A stretch of 64,000 nucleotides of DNA, from positions 744,001 through 808,000 of the forward strand of contig NZ_CVRB01000003.1 of assembly GCF_001048695.1 (NCBI RefSeq), in the 5' to 3' direction. The notes beneath the pieces were generated by a model, which had not been told where the DNA came from, did not search any database, and saw nothing but the letters and a program-made list of their open reading frames with translations. This DNA is from Neobacillus massiliamazoniensis. GTDB taxonomy: Bacteria > Bacillota > Bacilli > Bacillales > Cytobacillaceae. Below are positions 9,238 through 19,017 of this stretch, in pieces. Within the stretch, counting starts at the first letter, position 1. Every line of letters begins with the position of its first letter. A program made the translations under genes and the position numbers.

Positions 9238-10350
9238 TTATGCGGCATGTACCGATCTATTTTTTTGGTTTCTTTTTTTCTTTTTATACAACCACATATA
9301 AGTCCCGGTGAACATTAGAATAGATGGAGTAAGACCGCCAGCTGCATATAAAATTTTGGTAAATATTCCTCCAAAACTACCTGTATGTAATGGTAGATGC
9401 CATATTTGATATAGGAGCCCGCTGTTTTCTTTTGGATCTAGTTTACCAACTATTTTTCCGCTAGACTGATCTAACCATAAACGTATGTTTCCATTCCCCG
9501 GATCGTAAGAACGACTAAGACGAATTTCAACAGCCCCTTCAGACAATCCTTTCCCCTTATTTCCTGGTATTATAACTTGCTCAATTTTTCCCTTAGGTAC
9601 TTCTTTTTCAGCAATACGTAAAAGTTGATCTAGTGAAAGCTTCCCCGTTGGAAGAGGTTTAGAAATAAGGTTCTTTTGTGGAGGTGACACCTTGGCATGT
9701 AAGCCAAACCAACCGAATATTGTTTCATCGTATGCAAACAGAGCACCAGTTAATGAAACAATCAAAAGAAATGGAATGGACACTCCTCCGATGACTTTAT
9801 GTACATCATATTTCTTTATATATGCGTTTTTACTGCGTCTCATTTTAAAACCACTTTTCCACTTTTTTATCCCTGGCCACCATAAATATATTCCTGACAA
9901 AGTGATAAAGAAGAATAGAAATCCAATGATACCGACAATATTTTCACCATAGAAATTTTCTAGGAGAAGAGATATGTGAAAATAAAGGATAATATTAAAG
10001 AATGATTTATCTCCCACTGTTCCATTTATATGACCTGTTCCTGGATCCACATAGATTGTTTCCTGTTTAGGACCTTCTTTAAGTTGAAATAAGAAAACAC
10101 CTCTAGAATCTGGTGCATTTGGTGTATATACTCGATTAATATCACCTTTTGGAAATGAATGTGATACAATTTTCAAGGCTTGTTGATACGTTACTTTTTT
10201 GCCTTCTGTGACTTTATACAACTCAGGATGTAACAGGGAATTTATTTCAGGTTCAAATACGAGTAAACTTCCTGTTAGTCCAATTAATACGATAAAAATG
10301 CCTACGAACATGCTCAACCATAAATGAATTTTTCCAATGACTTTACGCAT
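9238..10350 (-). CDS. PepSY-associated membrane protein
   Basis: About 370 residues. It starts MRKVIGKIHLWLSMFVGIF, the classic first helix of PepSY-TM proteins, then a PepSY domain (VTYQQALKIVSHSF), paired helices near residues 135-160 and 190-215, a second PepSY-like block (LSLDQLLRIAEKEVPKGKIE), a WHLPLHTG motif and a final helix ending in a Lys-rich tail. Such proteins are linked to siderophore or ferric-reductase functions. The frame extends to a TTG at 10365, but neither start has a strong ribosome site, so ATG at 10350 is only a preference. No clear Fur box is seen. Confidence 0.8.
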   Translation of the reverse strand: MRKVIGKIHLWLSMFVGIFIVLIGLTGSLLVFEPEINSLLHPELYKVTEGKKVTYQQALKIVSHSFPKGDINRVYTPNAPDSRGVFLFQLKEGPKQETIYVDPGTGHINGTVGDKSFFNIILYFHISLLLENFYGENIVGIIGFLFFFITLSGIYLWWPGIKKWKSGFKMRRSKNAYIKKYDVHKVIGGVSIPFLLIVSLTGALFAYDETIFGWFGLHAKVSPPQKNLISKPLPTGKLSLDQLLRIAEKEVPKGKIEQVIIPGNKGKGLSEGAVEIRLSRSYDPGNGNIRLWLDQSSGKIVGKLDPKENSGLLYQIWHLPLHTGSFGGIFTKILYAAGGLTPSILMFTGTYMWLYKKKKRNQKNRSVHAA

Positions 10351-11104
10351 TTTACAAAAAACCAACTTTCCACAATATATTTATCACCAAGTAATTGTAC
10401 TCACCATCAGAAAGGAGAGATGTAGTAATCCCACTCACATCCTTTCCATCGCCCAGCTTCACAAATAAAAACGAATAAAAAGTGAGGTTTATTCGGTTTA
10501 CCCATTTTAAGGGTTTTTTTCGACTGTATGTGAAAAAATATCCATTTGATTATTCTTTTTTGCTTGAATCTAATCGGTTTTTTTGTTGCCGAAGGATATA
10601 GATCATAACAGAACTTTGCAAGCCATAAGTAGATTAACAAGAATCACTTAAATCAACAGCAATAGGTAAAGGCTGTGCGATTAATTATTGAGCAATGCAA
10701 TCCATTCGCAAACATTAAGTGTGAAACTAACTAATTTGTTATCATTCTTTGATTTCCCTTCTTCAACAAACCTGCCAGTTACTTCAATAAGAAAAGCATT
10801 ACCGTTGTACAAGTAATGCCCCGCTAGTGAAAAAGAGATTAATAAATCAAACTTCACTTTAATAATGCCCATTGTGATAACCGTTCCTTCGCCTTCAGAT
10901 TTATTTGCCAATTTCACTCTGCGAGAGTTGAGTAAATATTGTAGAAAAGGAGATTTTTTGAGAGGAATGTTAATCAAGGATATTCAATTTTTGACGGTGC
11001 CTGTCAACACCCAAATTTTATCTAAGGTTGTAGTTTTTATATTCTTTGACATACCCCAAGCAACTACCTCTTACCAAGTCCTTCAATCACTTCATCCAAT
11101 ATAT
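10351..11104. other. Intergenic region, no supported gene
   Basis: Two open frames here (10407-10640 and 10681-10977, minus) lack ribosome sites, and the second contains a dispersed-repeat copy inside it, so both are discounted. Near 10993-11010 is GACGGTGCCTGTCAACACC, a short motif also seen at 29443-29455 and 58701-58712. Confidence 0.4.
10757..10797. repeat. Dispersed repeat, copy 6
   Basis: CCTTCTTCAACAAACCTGCC followed by AGTTACTTCAATAAGAAAAG; rightmost copy of the left block. Confidence 0.7.
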
Positions 11105-12385
11105 TTACTCTTTCCAAAACTGTTCCAGTAGAATGACAATCATGGTACCTACCAGTAATCCATTACTTAAAACATATTGTAAGGAAGAAGGAATTCCGCT
11201 AAATGCACTTTCTGGAAGAAACATGATACCCAAACTGATTAATAATGTAATTCCTAATATTGTTAATCGACGTTGATTTAATTCTTCACGTAAAATCGAT
11301 TGAAATGAAATTCCTATCATTTGGACAAATGTTGCTAAAAGTGCGGCATTAGCAATAGGACCTGGTAGCAAGGATATAAAGCTTACAATTAAGGGAATAA
11401 AAGAAATTCCTGCTAATATGAGACTTGCTATAAGGAACGACTTCACTTTTTTTTGTCCTGTTAGTTGAATAAATCCTGCTGATGCAGGTAATGGTACAAT
11501 TCCAATTGTAGAGAACAAAGACGAGATAACATGTGATATACCTCCGACCCATATACCACGGTTCAGTGTTTGCTTTTCATTTTCTTTAGATAACGGAGCC
11601 ACTTGTTTAACAGCCGAAATAGCAGCAATCGTATTTGCAACTAAAAGAAATGTAAATAAAGTTGCAGTTAGAGTCATTCCAATATCGAATCTAGGTGTGC
11701 CCCAAGCAAATATCTCTGGTAACTTAACTAACGGTGTATGAGAAGGCATATGAGACGATTTTCCTAAAAAAGCATACAAAAGCCAACCACATGAAATTCC
11801 AAGTAACACAGCGTAACTTTTCATCCATCCTTTCCCTTTAATTGATAAGAAAGTAATAATGGCAAAAACAAAGAGTGCAATAGTAGCTGTTGTATAATCA
11901 GGATGAGTTACAGCTCCTTGTAATCCCATCATTCCTTTTAGTAACACACCACTAAGCTGAAGAGCTAAGATTAAAAGAAAAGTTCCTGTAACCAAAGGTG
12001 TAAATAAACGTAGGATTCGATGCACAAGCCCTGTTATACCAAGAACGAAGAGTAATATACCTGCAATAATTAATCCACCTTCTAAAAGTTTTAATACATC
12101 TTTTGCACTTTGTCCCTGCTGCATAGCTATTTGTCCCAGTATGACAAATATACTTACCCATGAACCGGCTGGACCATCCGCAATGGGATAGCGATGCCCC
12201 AACCAAGCTTGTATAAATGAACTTACTCCCACAACTAAAAAAGTTCGCTGCATTAATGTTGAAATATCTTCTATTGATAAATGGAATATACCACCAATAA
12301 TGATAGGCAATGCAATTGCATTTGCTAATAAAAACAAAAACCACTGTAGGATACTAAAGCTGGTATCAAAGTATTTTTTATTCAT
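11105..12385 (-). CDS. NCS2-family nucleobase/xanthine-uracil permease
   Basis: A 426-residue membrane protein with about 12-14 hydrophobic segments. The stretch SFIQAWLGHRYPIADGPAGSW matches helix 3 of the nucleobase:cation symporter-2 family, and VGGISHVISSLFSTIGIVPLPASAGF is the conserved helix 9-10 region. NCS2 proteins carry uracil, xanthine or purines with protons. It lies directly downstream of the cyanase gene, where other cyn operons have a cyanate transporter, so a role in cyanate uptake or release is possible but unproven; a hairpin separates the two genes. ATG at 12385 follows AAAAGGGGAAATAAT. Confidence 0.85.
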   Translation of the reverse strand: MNKKYFDTSFSILQWFLFLLANAIALPIIIGGIFHLSIEDISTLMQRTFLVVGVSSFIQAWLGHRYPIADGPAGSWVSIFVILGQIAMQQGQSAKDVLKLLEGGLIIAGILLFVLGITGLVHRILRLFTPLVTGTFLLILALQLSGVLLKGMMGLQGAVTHPDYTTATIALFVFAIITFLSIKGKGWMKSYAVLLGISCGWLLYAFLGKSSHMPSHTPLVKLPEIFAWGTPRFDIGMTLTATLFTFLLVANTIAAISAVKQVAPLSKENEKQTLNRGIWVGGISHVISSLFSTIGIVPLPASAGFIQLTGQKKVKSFLIASLILAGISFIPLIVSFISLLPGPIANAALLATFVQMIGISFQSILREELNQRRLTILGITLLISLGIMFLPESAFSGIPSSLQYVLSNGLLVGTMIVILLEQFWKE

Positions 12386-12420
12386 ATTATTTCCCCTTTT
12401 AGAAAAAGAATCTCATAGTA

Positions 12421-12465
12421 AAAATCCATCCTTTCTATACATAGAATAAAAAAGATGGATTTTTT
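12421..12465 (-). terminator. Hairpin between cynS and the NCS2 permease gene
   Basis: AAAATCCATC at one end pairs with GATGGATTTTT at the other around a long loop; on the minus strand the second arm is followed by TTTTTAC. It would end or attenuate cynTS transcription before the permease. Confidence 0.55.
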
Positions 12466-12512
12466 AGGTTTATAAAATCATTTAAACTTTATAGATAGAT
12501 TTTTTTAATTAA

Positions 12513-12962
12513 TTACCATGTACGGAATGGTAAGAATTTTCCGTTAAGTGTAATAACGATACGAGGGTCGCCACCTTTTGGATCTTCTTGTGTGTCCACA
12601 CCTAGGTGGAAGTTAATTGCACTCATTACACCTTCGCCAGCTTTTTCTAGGATTAATTCTCTAATAGTTGGTGCGTATTGTAACATCATTTCATATAATC
12701 GATATAAGATTGGGTCAGTAGGAGGCATTTGCATTACTTCACCTCTAAGTGGAACTACTGTTAATGCTTGAACTACTTCTTCAGCTAACTCTAATAGTTC
12801 ACCCATTTTTTCTGCTTCTGAACGTGTCATTGTAGCTTGTCCTAATAACGCTGTTACAACCCAAGTCTCAGAGTTTTCACTTACCTTTGAAATTTCTTCC
12901 CATGTTAAACCTTTTGCAATTTTTGCTTCCATAATTTTTTGCGTAGCTTCTTTTCTATTCAT
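12513..12962 (-). CDS. cynS: Cyanase (cyanate hydratase)
   Basis: A 149-residue protein that matches cyanase over its full usual length. The N-terminal half is a helical domain (KGLTWEEISKVSENSETWVV, ALLGQATM). The C-terminal half carries the catalytic residues of the family: Arg in LYRLYEMM, Glu three residues on, and Ser in GEGVMSAINF. It ends with ITLNGKFLPFRTW, the conserved tail. The enzyme is a homodecamer that converts cyanate and bicarbonate to ammonia and CO2. It lies 34 bp after the carbonic anhydrase gene that would resupply bicarbonate. Ribosome site GGAAGGAAG precedes ATG at 12962. Confidence 0.97.
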   Translation of the reverse strand: MNRKEATQKIMEAKIAKGLTWEEISKVSENSETWVVTALLGQATMTRSEAEKMGELLELAEEVVQALTVVPLRGEVMQMPPTDPILYRLYEMMLQYAPTIRELILEKAGEGVMSAINFHLGVDTQEDPKGGDPRIVITLNGKFLPFRTW

Positions 12963-12996
12963 ATCTAATAACTTCCTTCCATTTAAGTAATAATAA

Positions 12997-13578
12997 TTAA
13001 TTTTTCACACCATTTAATGCTTTATATCCATCAACTAACAAATCTAATTTACCTGTGTGAGGATCAATAACTAAACCATGTACAGGTACGTCTTTAGGAA
13101 TTAAAGGATGATTTTTTACTAAATTAATATTAGCTTGAATTGAATCTTCGACATTATCAAATCCAAATAACCACTTTTCAAGGTCAATTCCAGCATATTC
13201 AATAGCTGATAAAATTTCTGGTGATGCCACTCCACGATCTAATATTTTTTGTAATGTCCCTTTCGGGTTACTTTGGCTCATACCACATGCATGGTGTCCA
13301 ATAATATAAATTTCATCTGCATTAAGTTCATATACAGCAGTAACGATACTACGCATAATACTGCCAAATGGATGAGTAATAGTTCCACCTGCAGTTTTGA
13401 GGATTTTAGCATCACCATTGTGGAGATCTAAAGCTTTAGGTAGCAGTTCCACCAATCGAGCATCCATACATGACACGACAACCATACGTTTTTGAGGCAT
13501 TTTTGTTGCTTCATAAGGAACGTATTCCTTATTTTCTACAAATTGCTCATTGTACGATAAAATTTCTTGTAGTAACAT
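12997..13578 (-). CDS. cynT: Beta-class carbonic anhydrase
   Basis: A 193-residue beta-carbonic anhydrase. Zinc ligands are Cys and Asp in VSCMDARL, then His and Cys in IIGHHACGMS. The C-terminal LVIDPHTGKLDLLVDGY closes the fold. The enzyme interconverts CO2 and bicarbonate; as the first gene of an operon with cyanase it would hold on to the bicarbonate that cyanase consumes. ATG at 13578 follows AGGAGGTTACAAAC. The named role cynT is inferred from the adjacent cynS; general carbonic anhydrase YtiB-like function is an alternative. Confidence 0.92.
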   Translation of the reverse strand: MLLQEILSYNEQFVENKEYVPYEATKMPQKRMVVVSCMDARLVELLPKALDLHNGDAKILKTAGGTITHPFGSIMRSIVTAVYELNADEIYIIGHHACGMSQSNPKGTLQKILDRGVASPEILSAIEYAGIDLEKWLFGFDNVEDSIQANINLVKNHPLIPKDVPVHGLVIDPHTGKLDLLVDGYKALNGVKN

Positions 13579-13745
13579 GTTTGTAACCTCCTTTAAATCT
13601 AGATGTATTTTTTGGTTACGTCCTCTATGTTATTAGTAAATATAACTGATAAATAATGTGATGTAAGAGGATAAACTAAGTATAGTGAATTGTATCGATA
13701 AGCAGAATAAGTTGGCGAAACACTTTCTGGCTTTCTACTTTCACG

Positions 13746-14177
13746 ATGAAAGGATTGGTTTATATCATTGATCAAACAGATTTTGAGATACTGAAATTAT
13801 TAGGAGAAAACTCAAGAATACAATGGAAAGAACTTGGTCAAAAAATACATATGACGGGGCAGGCTGTAGGAAATCGAATTCGAAGATTAGAGGATTTAGG
13901 GATTATTGAACAATATACAATCGCAATAAACCGAATCAAATTAGGACAAATAGTAACTGCATTTGTTACTTTGTTCGTTATAACAGCTAATCATCAAGAG
14001 TTTATGAATTTCTTTCAAGAAGAAGAAGGAATTTCTGAAGTACATCGTATAAGTGGTGATGGATGTTATTTATTAAAAACACATTTTGCTTCCAATGAAG
14101 AATTGGATAACTTTCTAGGCCGACTATTAAAGTACGGGAATTATCGTGTTAACCTATCAATAGGAAAGTTAAAATAA
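13746..14177 (+). CDS. Lrp/AsnC-family regulator
   Basis: A 143-residue Lrp/AsnC protein: N-terminal winged helix (DQTDFEILKLLGENSRIQWK, GQAVGNRIRRLEDLGII) and C-terminal ligand-binding RAM domain (VTAFVTLFVIT...VHRISGDGCYLLKTHF). It is divergent from cynT with 167 bp between starts, the usual position for a local regulator, so control of cynTS is likely. The start is uncertain: ATG at 13746 lacks a good ribosome site, and GAAAGG at 13748-13753 could serve a later non-ATG start close to the DQTDF block. Confidence 0.85.
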   Translation: MKGLVYIIDQTDFEILKLLGENSRIQWKELGQKIHMTGQAVGNRIRRLEDLGIIEQYTIAINRIKLGQIVTAFVTLFVITANHQEFMNFFQEEEGISEVHRISGDGCYLLKTHFASNEELDNFLGRLLKYGNYRVNLSIGKLK

Positions 14178-14804
14178 GATCGAATATGTCTTAATTGCAG
14201 GCACAACCTAACATCTAACTAACTCAGAAAACTCCTGATGCTTGTATCGATTCAATTTCCTTCTATATGTTTCGTGGTCAAAATGTGGTCAAAGATTACA
14301 TCATGCCGTCCGTAAGGTGAGGGTGTGTAATATCTTACATGCAGTGTGCGAAAAGTGCGGTATATTAATTTTTTACCATTTTTTGTCTGTAACGTCTTTA
14401 ACGGGATTTTACCTTTTTTAATCGGATTGCGTTAGCAAAATGTTAGCAATTTCAAGCAACAAGTATATTAACCGTTGTTCGCACACTCCACATGGCTTGG
14501 ATAGTGATGGCAGATAAACATAGATGTAGTAGTGTTTACTTTTAAAATTTGACTACGTAAAATTAAACGAATTAGAGAAGACTCTTATCTTTTTTAAGAA
14601 TTGTTGTTTAGTCGTGTTATGTCTGCCTTTTGAGAGTGAATCGTAGGAAATAGATCACATTATATAAAAAAGGGAGTCAAGCCATGGTAGCTTAACTCCC
14701 TAAAATAGATTTTGTTTGAAAAGAGTATTAATTTTGTTCAGCAAAGACTATCAAAATAAATTTCTGTAGCTTAAAGGTATATTCACTTCAGGAATCATCT
14801 CGAA
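14178..14804. other. Intergenic region with attachment-like repeats
   Basis: No gene is supported. Tandem GTGGTCAAAA/TGTGGTCAAAG (about 14273-14293), an inverted pair GTGTGCGAA (14345) and TTCGCACAC (14478), and TTAGCAAAATGTTAGCAA (14432-14449) resemble arms and flanks near phage integrase sites, but no integrase is present. Confidence 0.35.
14671..14700 (-). terminator. Rho-independent terminator of the SDR/MFS operon
   Basis: GGGAGT...ACTCCC with an inner AAGC/GCTT stem and a loop CATGGTA; on the minus strand it is followed by TTTTTTATA. Confidence 0.8.
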
Positions 14805-15557
14805 TTATCTTGCAGTAGCTCCACCATCAATAACGAACTCTGCCCCTGTTGTGAAAGAAGATTCATCAGATGCAAGGAATACAACTGTATGTGCAACTTC
14901 TTCAGTATTGCCCATTCTTCCAAGTGGATACGCGTTATTTAATTCCTCTTTCGTACGTCCAGTTGCTTCTGAAGCATAATCTGTCATTGCAGTTTCAATA
15001 AATCCTGGATGAATAGAGTTTACACGCACACCTTTGCTAGCGAATTCAATAGCAGCATCTTTTGTCATGATGCGAACCGCACCTTTACTTGCCCCGTAAA
15101 GAACATGTCCAGGAGCTCCAAATAAACCGGCAATTGATGAAGCATTAATTACAGAACCACTCTTTTGTTCTGCCATCACAGGCATCACATGCTTCATACC
15201 AAGGAAAACTCCTGTTACATTTATAGACATTAAACGATTCCATTCATCTAATTCTATTTCTGCAAGAGGTTTGATGATATAGATTCCTGCATTATTAAAT
15301 AATACATCGATTTTATTGAAATGGCTTCTCGTTTCACTAACAACCTTTTTCCAATCGTCTTCGTTGCTTACGTTATGTTGTACAAAAATGGCTTCAGCAC
15401 CCATTGCTAGAATCTCTTTAGCAGTGTTCATACCCGCTTCTTTATTAATATCAGTAATGACTAACTTTGCCCCTTCTTTCGCAAATTTTAATGCGGTCTC
15501 CCTACCAATTCCAGTTCCTCCGCCAGTAATAATTGCAACTTTGTTTTGTAATCTCAT
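14805..15557 (-). CDS. SDR-family oxidoreductase
   Basis: A 250-residue classical short-chain dehydrogenase: TGGGTGIG nucleotide-binding motif near residue 12, NNAG near 88, catalytic Ser in NASSIAG, YGASKG (Tyr-x3-Lys), and a final GAEFVIDGG. Asp in ITDINKE after strand 2 suggests NAD(H) preference. It closely resembles the second SDR at 19.25-19.99 kb. It follows the MFS gene by 48 bp, so the pair may import and oxidise a small organic acid or polyol; the substrate is unknown. ATG at 15557 follows GGAAGGGTTTATT. Confidence 0.9.
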   Translation of the reverse strand: MRLQNKVAIITGGGTGIGRETALKFAKEGAKLVITDINKEAGMNTAKEILAMGAEAIFVQHNVSNEDDWKKVVSETRSHFNKIDVLFNNAGIYIIKPLAEIELDEWNRLMSINVTGVFLGMKHVMPVMAEQKSGSVINASSIAGLFGAPGHVLYGASKGAVRIMTKDAAIEFASKGVRVNSIHPGFIETAMTDYASEATGRTKEELNNAYPLGRMGNTEEVAHTVVFLASDESSFTTGAEFVIDGGATAR

Positions 15558-15605
15558 AATAAACCCTTCCTTTCTTTAATTAGATGTCTATATCAAAAAA
15601 AATAA

Positions 15606-16904
15606 TTAAGCCTGCTTTTTTAAATTCGGATTAACAAACAACAAAAATAATAATGAACATAATAGAATTGCACCTGACACGATTAAAATAGAATTATTAT
15701 ATCCTTGAATAATATTATCTTTTGATAAACCAATGAGAAATCCAGTGGCTACAGGAGCTATCATTCCACCTACATTTTGAAATGACATTAAAATACTTGC
15801 CATAAGACCACTTCGCTCCGGTACTAGCGTCATCATGATTTGTGGAGCAATCGCAAAGTTTGCACCCGTTAAACCATATGCCACACCAAATGCAATGATA
15901 TTCCAAATAGGATTTGGTATAAACACTACAGAAGCAAGTAACATACTGCCAATAACAGCTGATACGCCCGTTACTACTACACGGGATAAACGCCAATTTT
16001 TAGTTTTTGCTAGCACTTTATCAGATACCATCGACACTAGAAAAATGATTGCAGCGGAACTTATTCCAACTATTGATACAGCTACCCCCATCTGACTAGA
16101 AGTCAGACCTGTCACTTTAGTTAAAAAGTTCGGCATCCAAATTGCCGTCCATACGACGAAAATAAAAGAAGAGAAGGCCAGAAATAATGTGAAAATAGAA
16201 GTTGGTGAAAAAATTGCCTTTACTACTTCTTTACTACTTTTCTTTTGAATACTATTTTCAACCGTATTTTTTGTTGCTGCCTTTTGCTCTATACTGGACG
16301 GGCTTTCTTTTGTAGTGATCATAAATAGGAGAAACCAAATTACACTTACTCCTCCAAATACGGCAAAAGCAACTTTCCAGCCAAATGTTGTAAGTCCAAC
16401 AATTACAGGCGCTAAAACTAATCCTCCTGTTGTGGCTCCTAAAGTAAATAAAGAGCTTGTGACTCCGCGCTTTTCAGCGGGGAACCACTTATTGATATGA
16501 CTTAGTGCCACTGGACCAAATGGGCCTTGAAAGATTCCTAATAGGACTCTATATAGAATCAGCGCACTAAACCCATTAATCGCTAGAGCCCCAAATTGTA
16601 GGACGCCCCACGATAACATAAGAATGGAAAGGATTTTTTTCGTTCCAAAACGATCAGAAAATGCAGCACCGATAATCCCGGCAATTGGAAATATCCAATA
16701 ATAAGCACTTCCCACCAATCCCCATTGGCTAGAATTCAAACCAAAATCTTTCATAATTAATTCCGCTGAATAGCCGACAATATTTTTTTCAGAGAAATTA
16801 ATTAAATTCCCAAAAAACAAAAAAGTAATGATTCCCCAAAGAACCCAGCTGTATTTCCTACTCGATTCTAATGGCTTCTTACTCATTAGTAATGACTTGT
16901 CCAT
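15606..16904 (-). CDS. MFS transporter, anion:cation symporter type
   Basis: A 432-residue, 12-helix MFS protein. FSEKNIVGYSAELIMKDFGL between helices 1 and 2 and GAAFSDRFGTKK (motif A) are typical of the ACS family, whose members carry hexuronates, sugar acids, tartrate or phthalate. SHINKWFPAEKRGVTSSLF matches the helix 4-5 region of that family. It is the first gene of a two-gene operon with an SDR enzyme; a LuxR-type regulator is divergent. ATG at 16904 follows AGGGGGATGGACATCTAG. Confidence 0.88.
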   Translation of the reverse strand: MDKSLLMSKKPLESSRKYSWVLWGIITFLFFGNLINFSEKNIVGYSAELIMKDFGLNSSQWGLVGSAYYWIFPIAGIIGAAFSDRFGTKKILSILMLSWGVLQFGALAINGFSALILYRVLLGIFQGPFGPVALSHINKWFPAEKRGVTSSLFTLGATTGGLVLAPVIVGLTTFGWKVAFAVFGGVSVIWFLLFMITTKESPSSIEQKAATKNTVENSIQKKSSKEVVKAIFSPTSIFTLFLAFSSFIFVVWTAIWMPNFLTKVTGLTSSQMGVAVSIVGISSAAIIFLVSMVSDKVLAKTKNWRLSRVVVTGVSAVIGSMLLASVVFIPNPIWNIIAFGVAYGLTGANFAIAPQIMMTLVPERSGLMASILMSFQNVGGMIAPVATGFLIGLSKDNIIQGYNNSILIVSGAILLCSLLFLLFVNPNLKKQA

Positions 16905-17380
16905 CTAGATGTCCATCCCCCTAAAACATTATTAATGAAGTTAACCTCTTATTAGGTATAATAGAAACAAATCTTTCAATTAGAATTTGGATTCACTCCA
17001 ATTTTTTCTTTTAAGGTCGTTTGATAAACCGTTTTCAATTTGATTGGGTTCCATCACATATTTTCTAATTGGCAAAGCGTTGTTGCCGTATAATAGAAAT
17101 AGGGTATCTCTCCACCACGCTAAGGATTATGTGGTATTTTTCCATATTAAAATCGCGGAGGTCCAATATTTTTTATGTTTAGAACCACTAGGCCCAAGGT
17201 CTATAAACGATGGAAATTTACTCAAGAGTGATTCCGTATTTTGAAAGTTGTCACAAAATCTTCACATTTTTATTTTACAATTTCACAGCCAACCAGAACT
17301 ATCCTTTATATTGATGGTTAATCCTTATTTCACACCCTCAATATATAGGTAATTATTCATTAAAGGAGTTACTTTAATTA
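16905..17380. other. Divergent promoter region of the MFS and LuxR-type genes
   Basis: No gene is supported. The last 160 bp (from about 17217), including an AT-rich promoter and the ribosome site AAAGGAG, recur almost unchanged at 20068-20233. Confidence 0.4.
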
Positions 17381-18841
17381 ATGAGACCTGATTTATTTCC
17401 CCATAACGATATATCATTTGAGGAATTTAAAATCTTTCTAAAAACAAATAAATCCCAACTTCAAATGAACATTAATGTGCAAATAAGATTAGAATCAAAT
17501 CTATCCAAAGAAGAGCAGTCTATTATTGAGTTTCTCGCAAGTTCATTTTTGCAAATTTTAACTGAACCAAATGAAACTAAGGCTCAAACCGACTTAGACA
17601 CACTTTTAAATACTTGGATACAAACGTATTCAATGATTTTGAATTATCATTACTTACACCGATTCTACCTTACTCTGGAAAAGGCTTTTGCCAATTTATT
17701 AAAAAATTCAAAAGACGTAAAGGCTTATTCCTATATGTTGTACTTACCTAGTATTGCTTCAAGAATTTCCAACATATTTTCTAATTGGAATAATACTACT
17801 AAAGAAGAGTTTCATTTCCATTCTTCACAGAGCTTGTTACTTTCATATTTGGAGTTATTTCCAATTCAACAAATTTATCTCGTACAGGATCATATAACTA
17901 ACCCGGTCATTTTTGGTTGGGGCAGATCAGAAGATGAAACAAGCCGAGGTATTCCTTTTTATCCGATTGTCGATTCAAACAAAGGTCAATTAATCGAGTT
18001 ATTTGAGCAGTCACTACGCTTGAAATTTGGTGAAACTAGCATATATCTATACCCAAAAACAACATTAGAAAAGGAACAAGAAGAAACAATCAGTAATTAT
18101 CTGTTTCGTTTTAATATTTTCGCTAGTAATAATGCACGATATGGAAAAAATTCACTAAATAAACTTAAAGTTCTAGATGAATTTAATAAAGTTCTCATAA
18201 GCTGCACTGGAAGAAATGACTTCATAAAAATAATAAAGGGATGCGAAGAGCTGCTTAACTATAAAAGATGTGTTTTCTATGCATATATCCCTTGGTCAAA
18301 TGAGTTTAAAGGTGTTATTGGTAAAGAATTATCAAAAGTTCAAAAAACACAAGGATACGTATATCCAAATCAGTTGTTTCATACCATGATAATTACAAGA
18401 AAGCCAATATTTATTAAAAACCCCGTAAATACGGTAAAAAATGAGACAATTGAGTTATTCAATCTATCTTCACTAATTGTTGCTCCAATATTTCATTACG
18501 AAGAAGTTCTCGGTTGGATGATTTTTGATCAGGTGGGAAAAGAGTTTGACTGTACGCAAGAGGATTTACAACTTATAGAGGAAGTTTGTAACAGAATAGG
18601 ATTATTTCTAAAGAATATCGGTCATAATGTTTCACCAAGTAATAAAATCGAATTAACTGATCGCGAGTTAAGTGTATTAACTCTCCTAGCAGATGGATAC
18701 GATAATAAGAAAATGGGAGAGTTCCTCCATCTAAGCGAGCATACAATTAGAGACTACATAAGCAGTCTTATGTTAAAGTTAAAAGCTAAAAATCGTACCC
18801 AAGTTGTTTCATCTGGGTTCCGTCTAGGATTGTTAACCTAA
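17381..18841 (+). CDS. LuxR-type transcriptional regulator with GAF-like sensor
   Basis: A 486-residue protein. The last 60 residues are a LuxR/NarL helix-turn-helix: LTDRELSVLTLLADGYDNKK, then LHLSEHTIRDYISSLMLKL and KNRTQVV. Residues about 265-415 look like a GAF domain (VLDEFNKVLISCTGRNDFIK onward, ending VCNRIGLFLKN). The N-terminal 250 residues are helical and unassigned. ATG at 17381 follows AAAGGAG with a long 14-nt gap. It faces away from the MFS/SDR operon and probably controls it. Its first 140 bp plus promoter are duplicated downstream. Confidence 0.85.
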   Translation: MRPDLFPHNDISFEEFKIFLKTNKSQLQMNINVQIRLESNLSKEEQSIIEFLASSFLQILTEPNETKAQTDLDTLLNTWIQTYSMILNYHYLHRFYLTLEKAFANLLKNSKDVKAYSYMLYLPSIASRISNIFSNWNNTTKEEFHFHSSQSLLLSYLELFPIQQIYLVQDHITNPVIFGWGRSEDETSRGIPFYPIVDSNKGQLIELFEQSLRLKFGETSIYLYPKTTLEKEQEETISNYLFRFNIFASNNARYGKNSLNKLKVLDEFNKVLISCTGRNDFIKIIKGCEELLNYKRCVFYAYIPWSNEFKGVIGKELSKVQKTQGYVYPNQLFHTMIITRKPIFIKNPVNTVKNETIELFNLSSLIVAPIFHYEEVLGWMIFDQVGKEFDCTQEDLQLIEEVCNRIGLFLKNIGHNVSPSNKIELTDRELSVLTLLADGYDNKKMGEFLHLSEHTIRDYISSLMLKLKAKNRTQVVSSGFRLGLLT

Positions 18842-18980
18842 TTTCTAAGCAATTCACTTTTTCATGATTAATATTAAATAAAGTGCCTGGTTCTCCTTCG
18901 AAGAGTGGTGACATCGTACTAATATCACGTAACATTGGTACGCTCCTCAACTCGGAAAGCCATTAATGCCGCATACAAGC

Positions 18981-19017
18981 AAAAGGGCAGTCACTCATTA
19001 GTGATCTGCCCTTTTTA
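18981..19017 (+). terminator. Rho-independent terminator after the LuxR-type gene
   Basis: AAAGGGCAGTCACT / AGTGATCTGCCCTTTTT with a CATT loop and a T-run; the A-run on the other side makes it usable in both directions. Confidence 0.85.

Noticed and set aside
10407-10640. 77-codon minus-strand ORF
   Set aside because: Low-complexity Lys/Phe composition, no ribosome site, no recognisable domain.
10681-10977. 98-codon minus-strand ORF
   Set aside because: A copy of the dispersed repeat lies inside the frame (10757-10797) and there is no ribosome site, so the frame is probably accidental.
14178-14804. Remnant of another prophage
   Set aside because: Attachment-like repeats are present but no integrase or phage reading frame can be traced.
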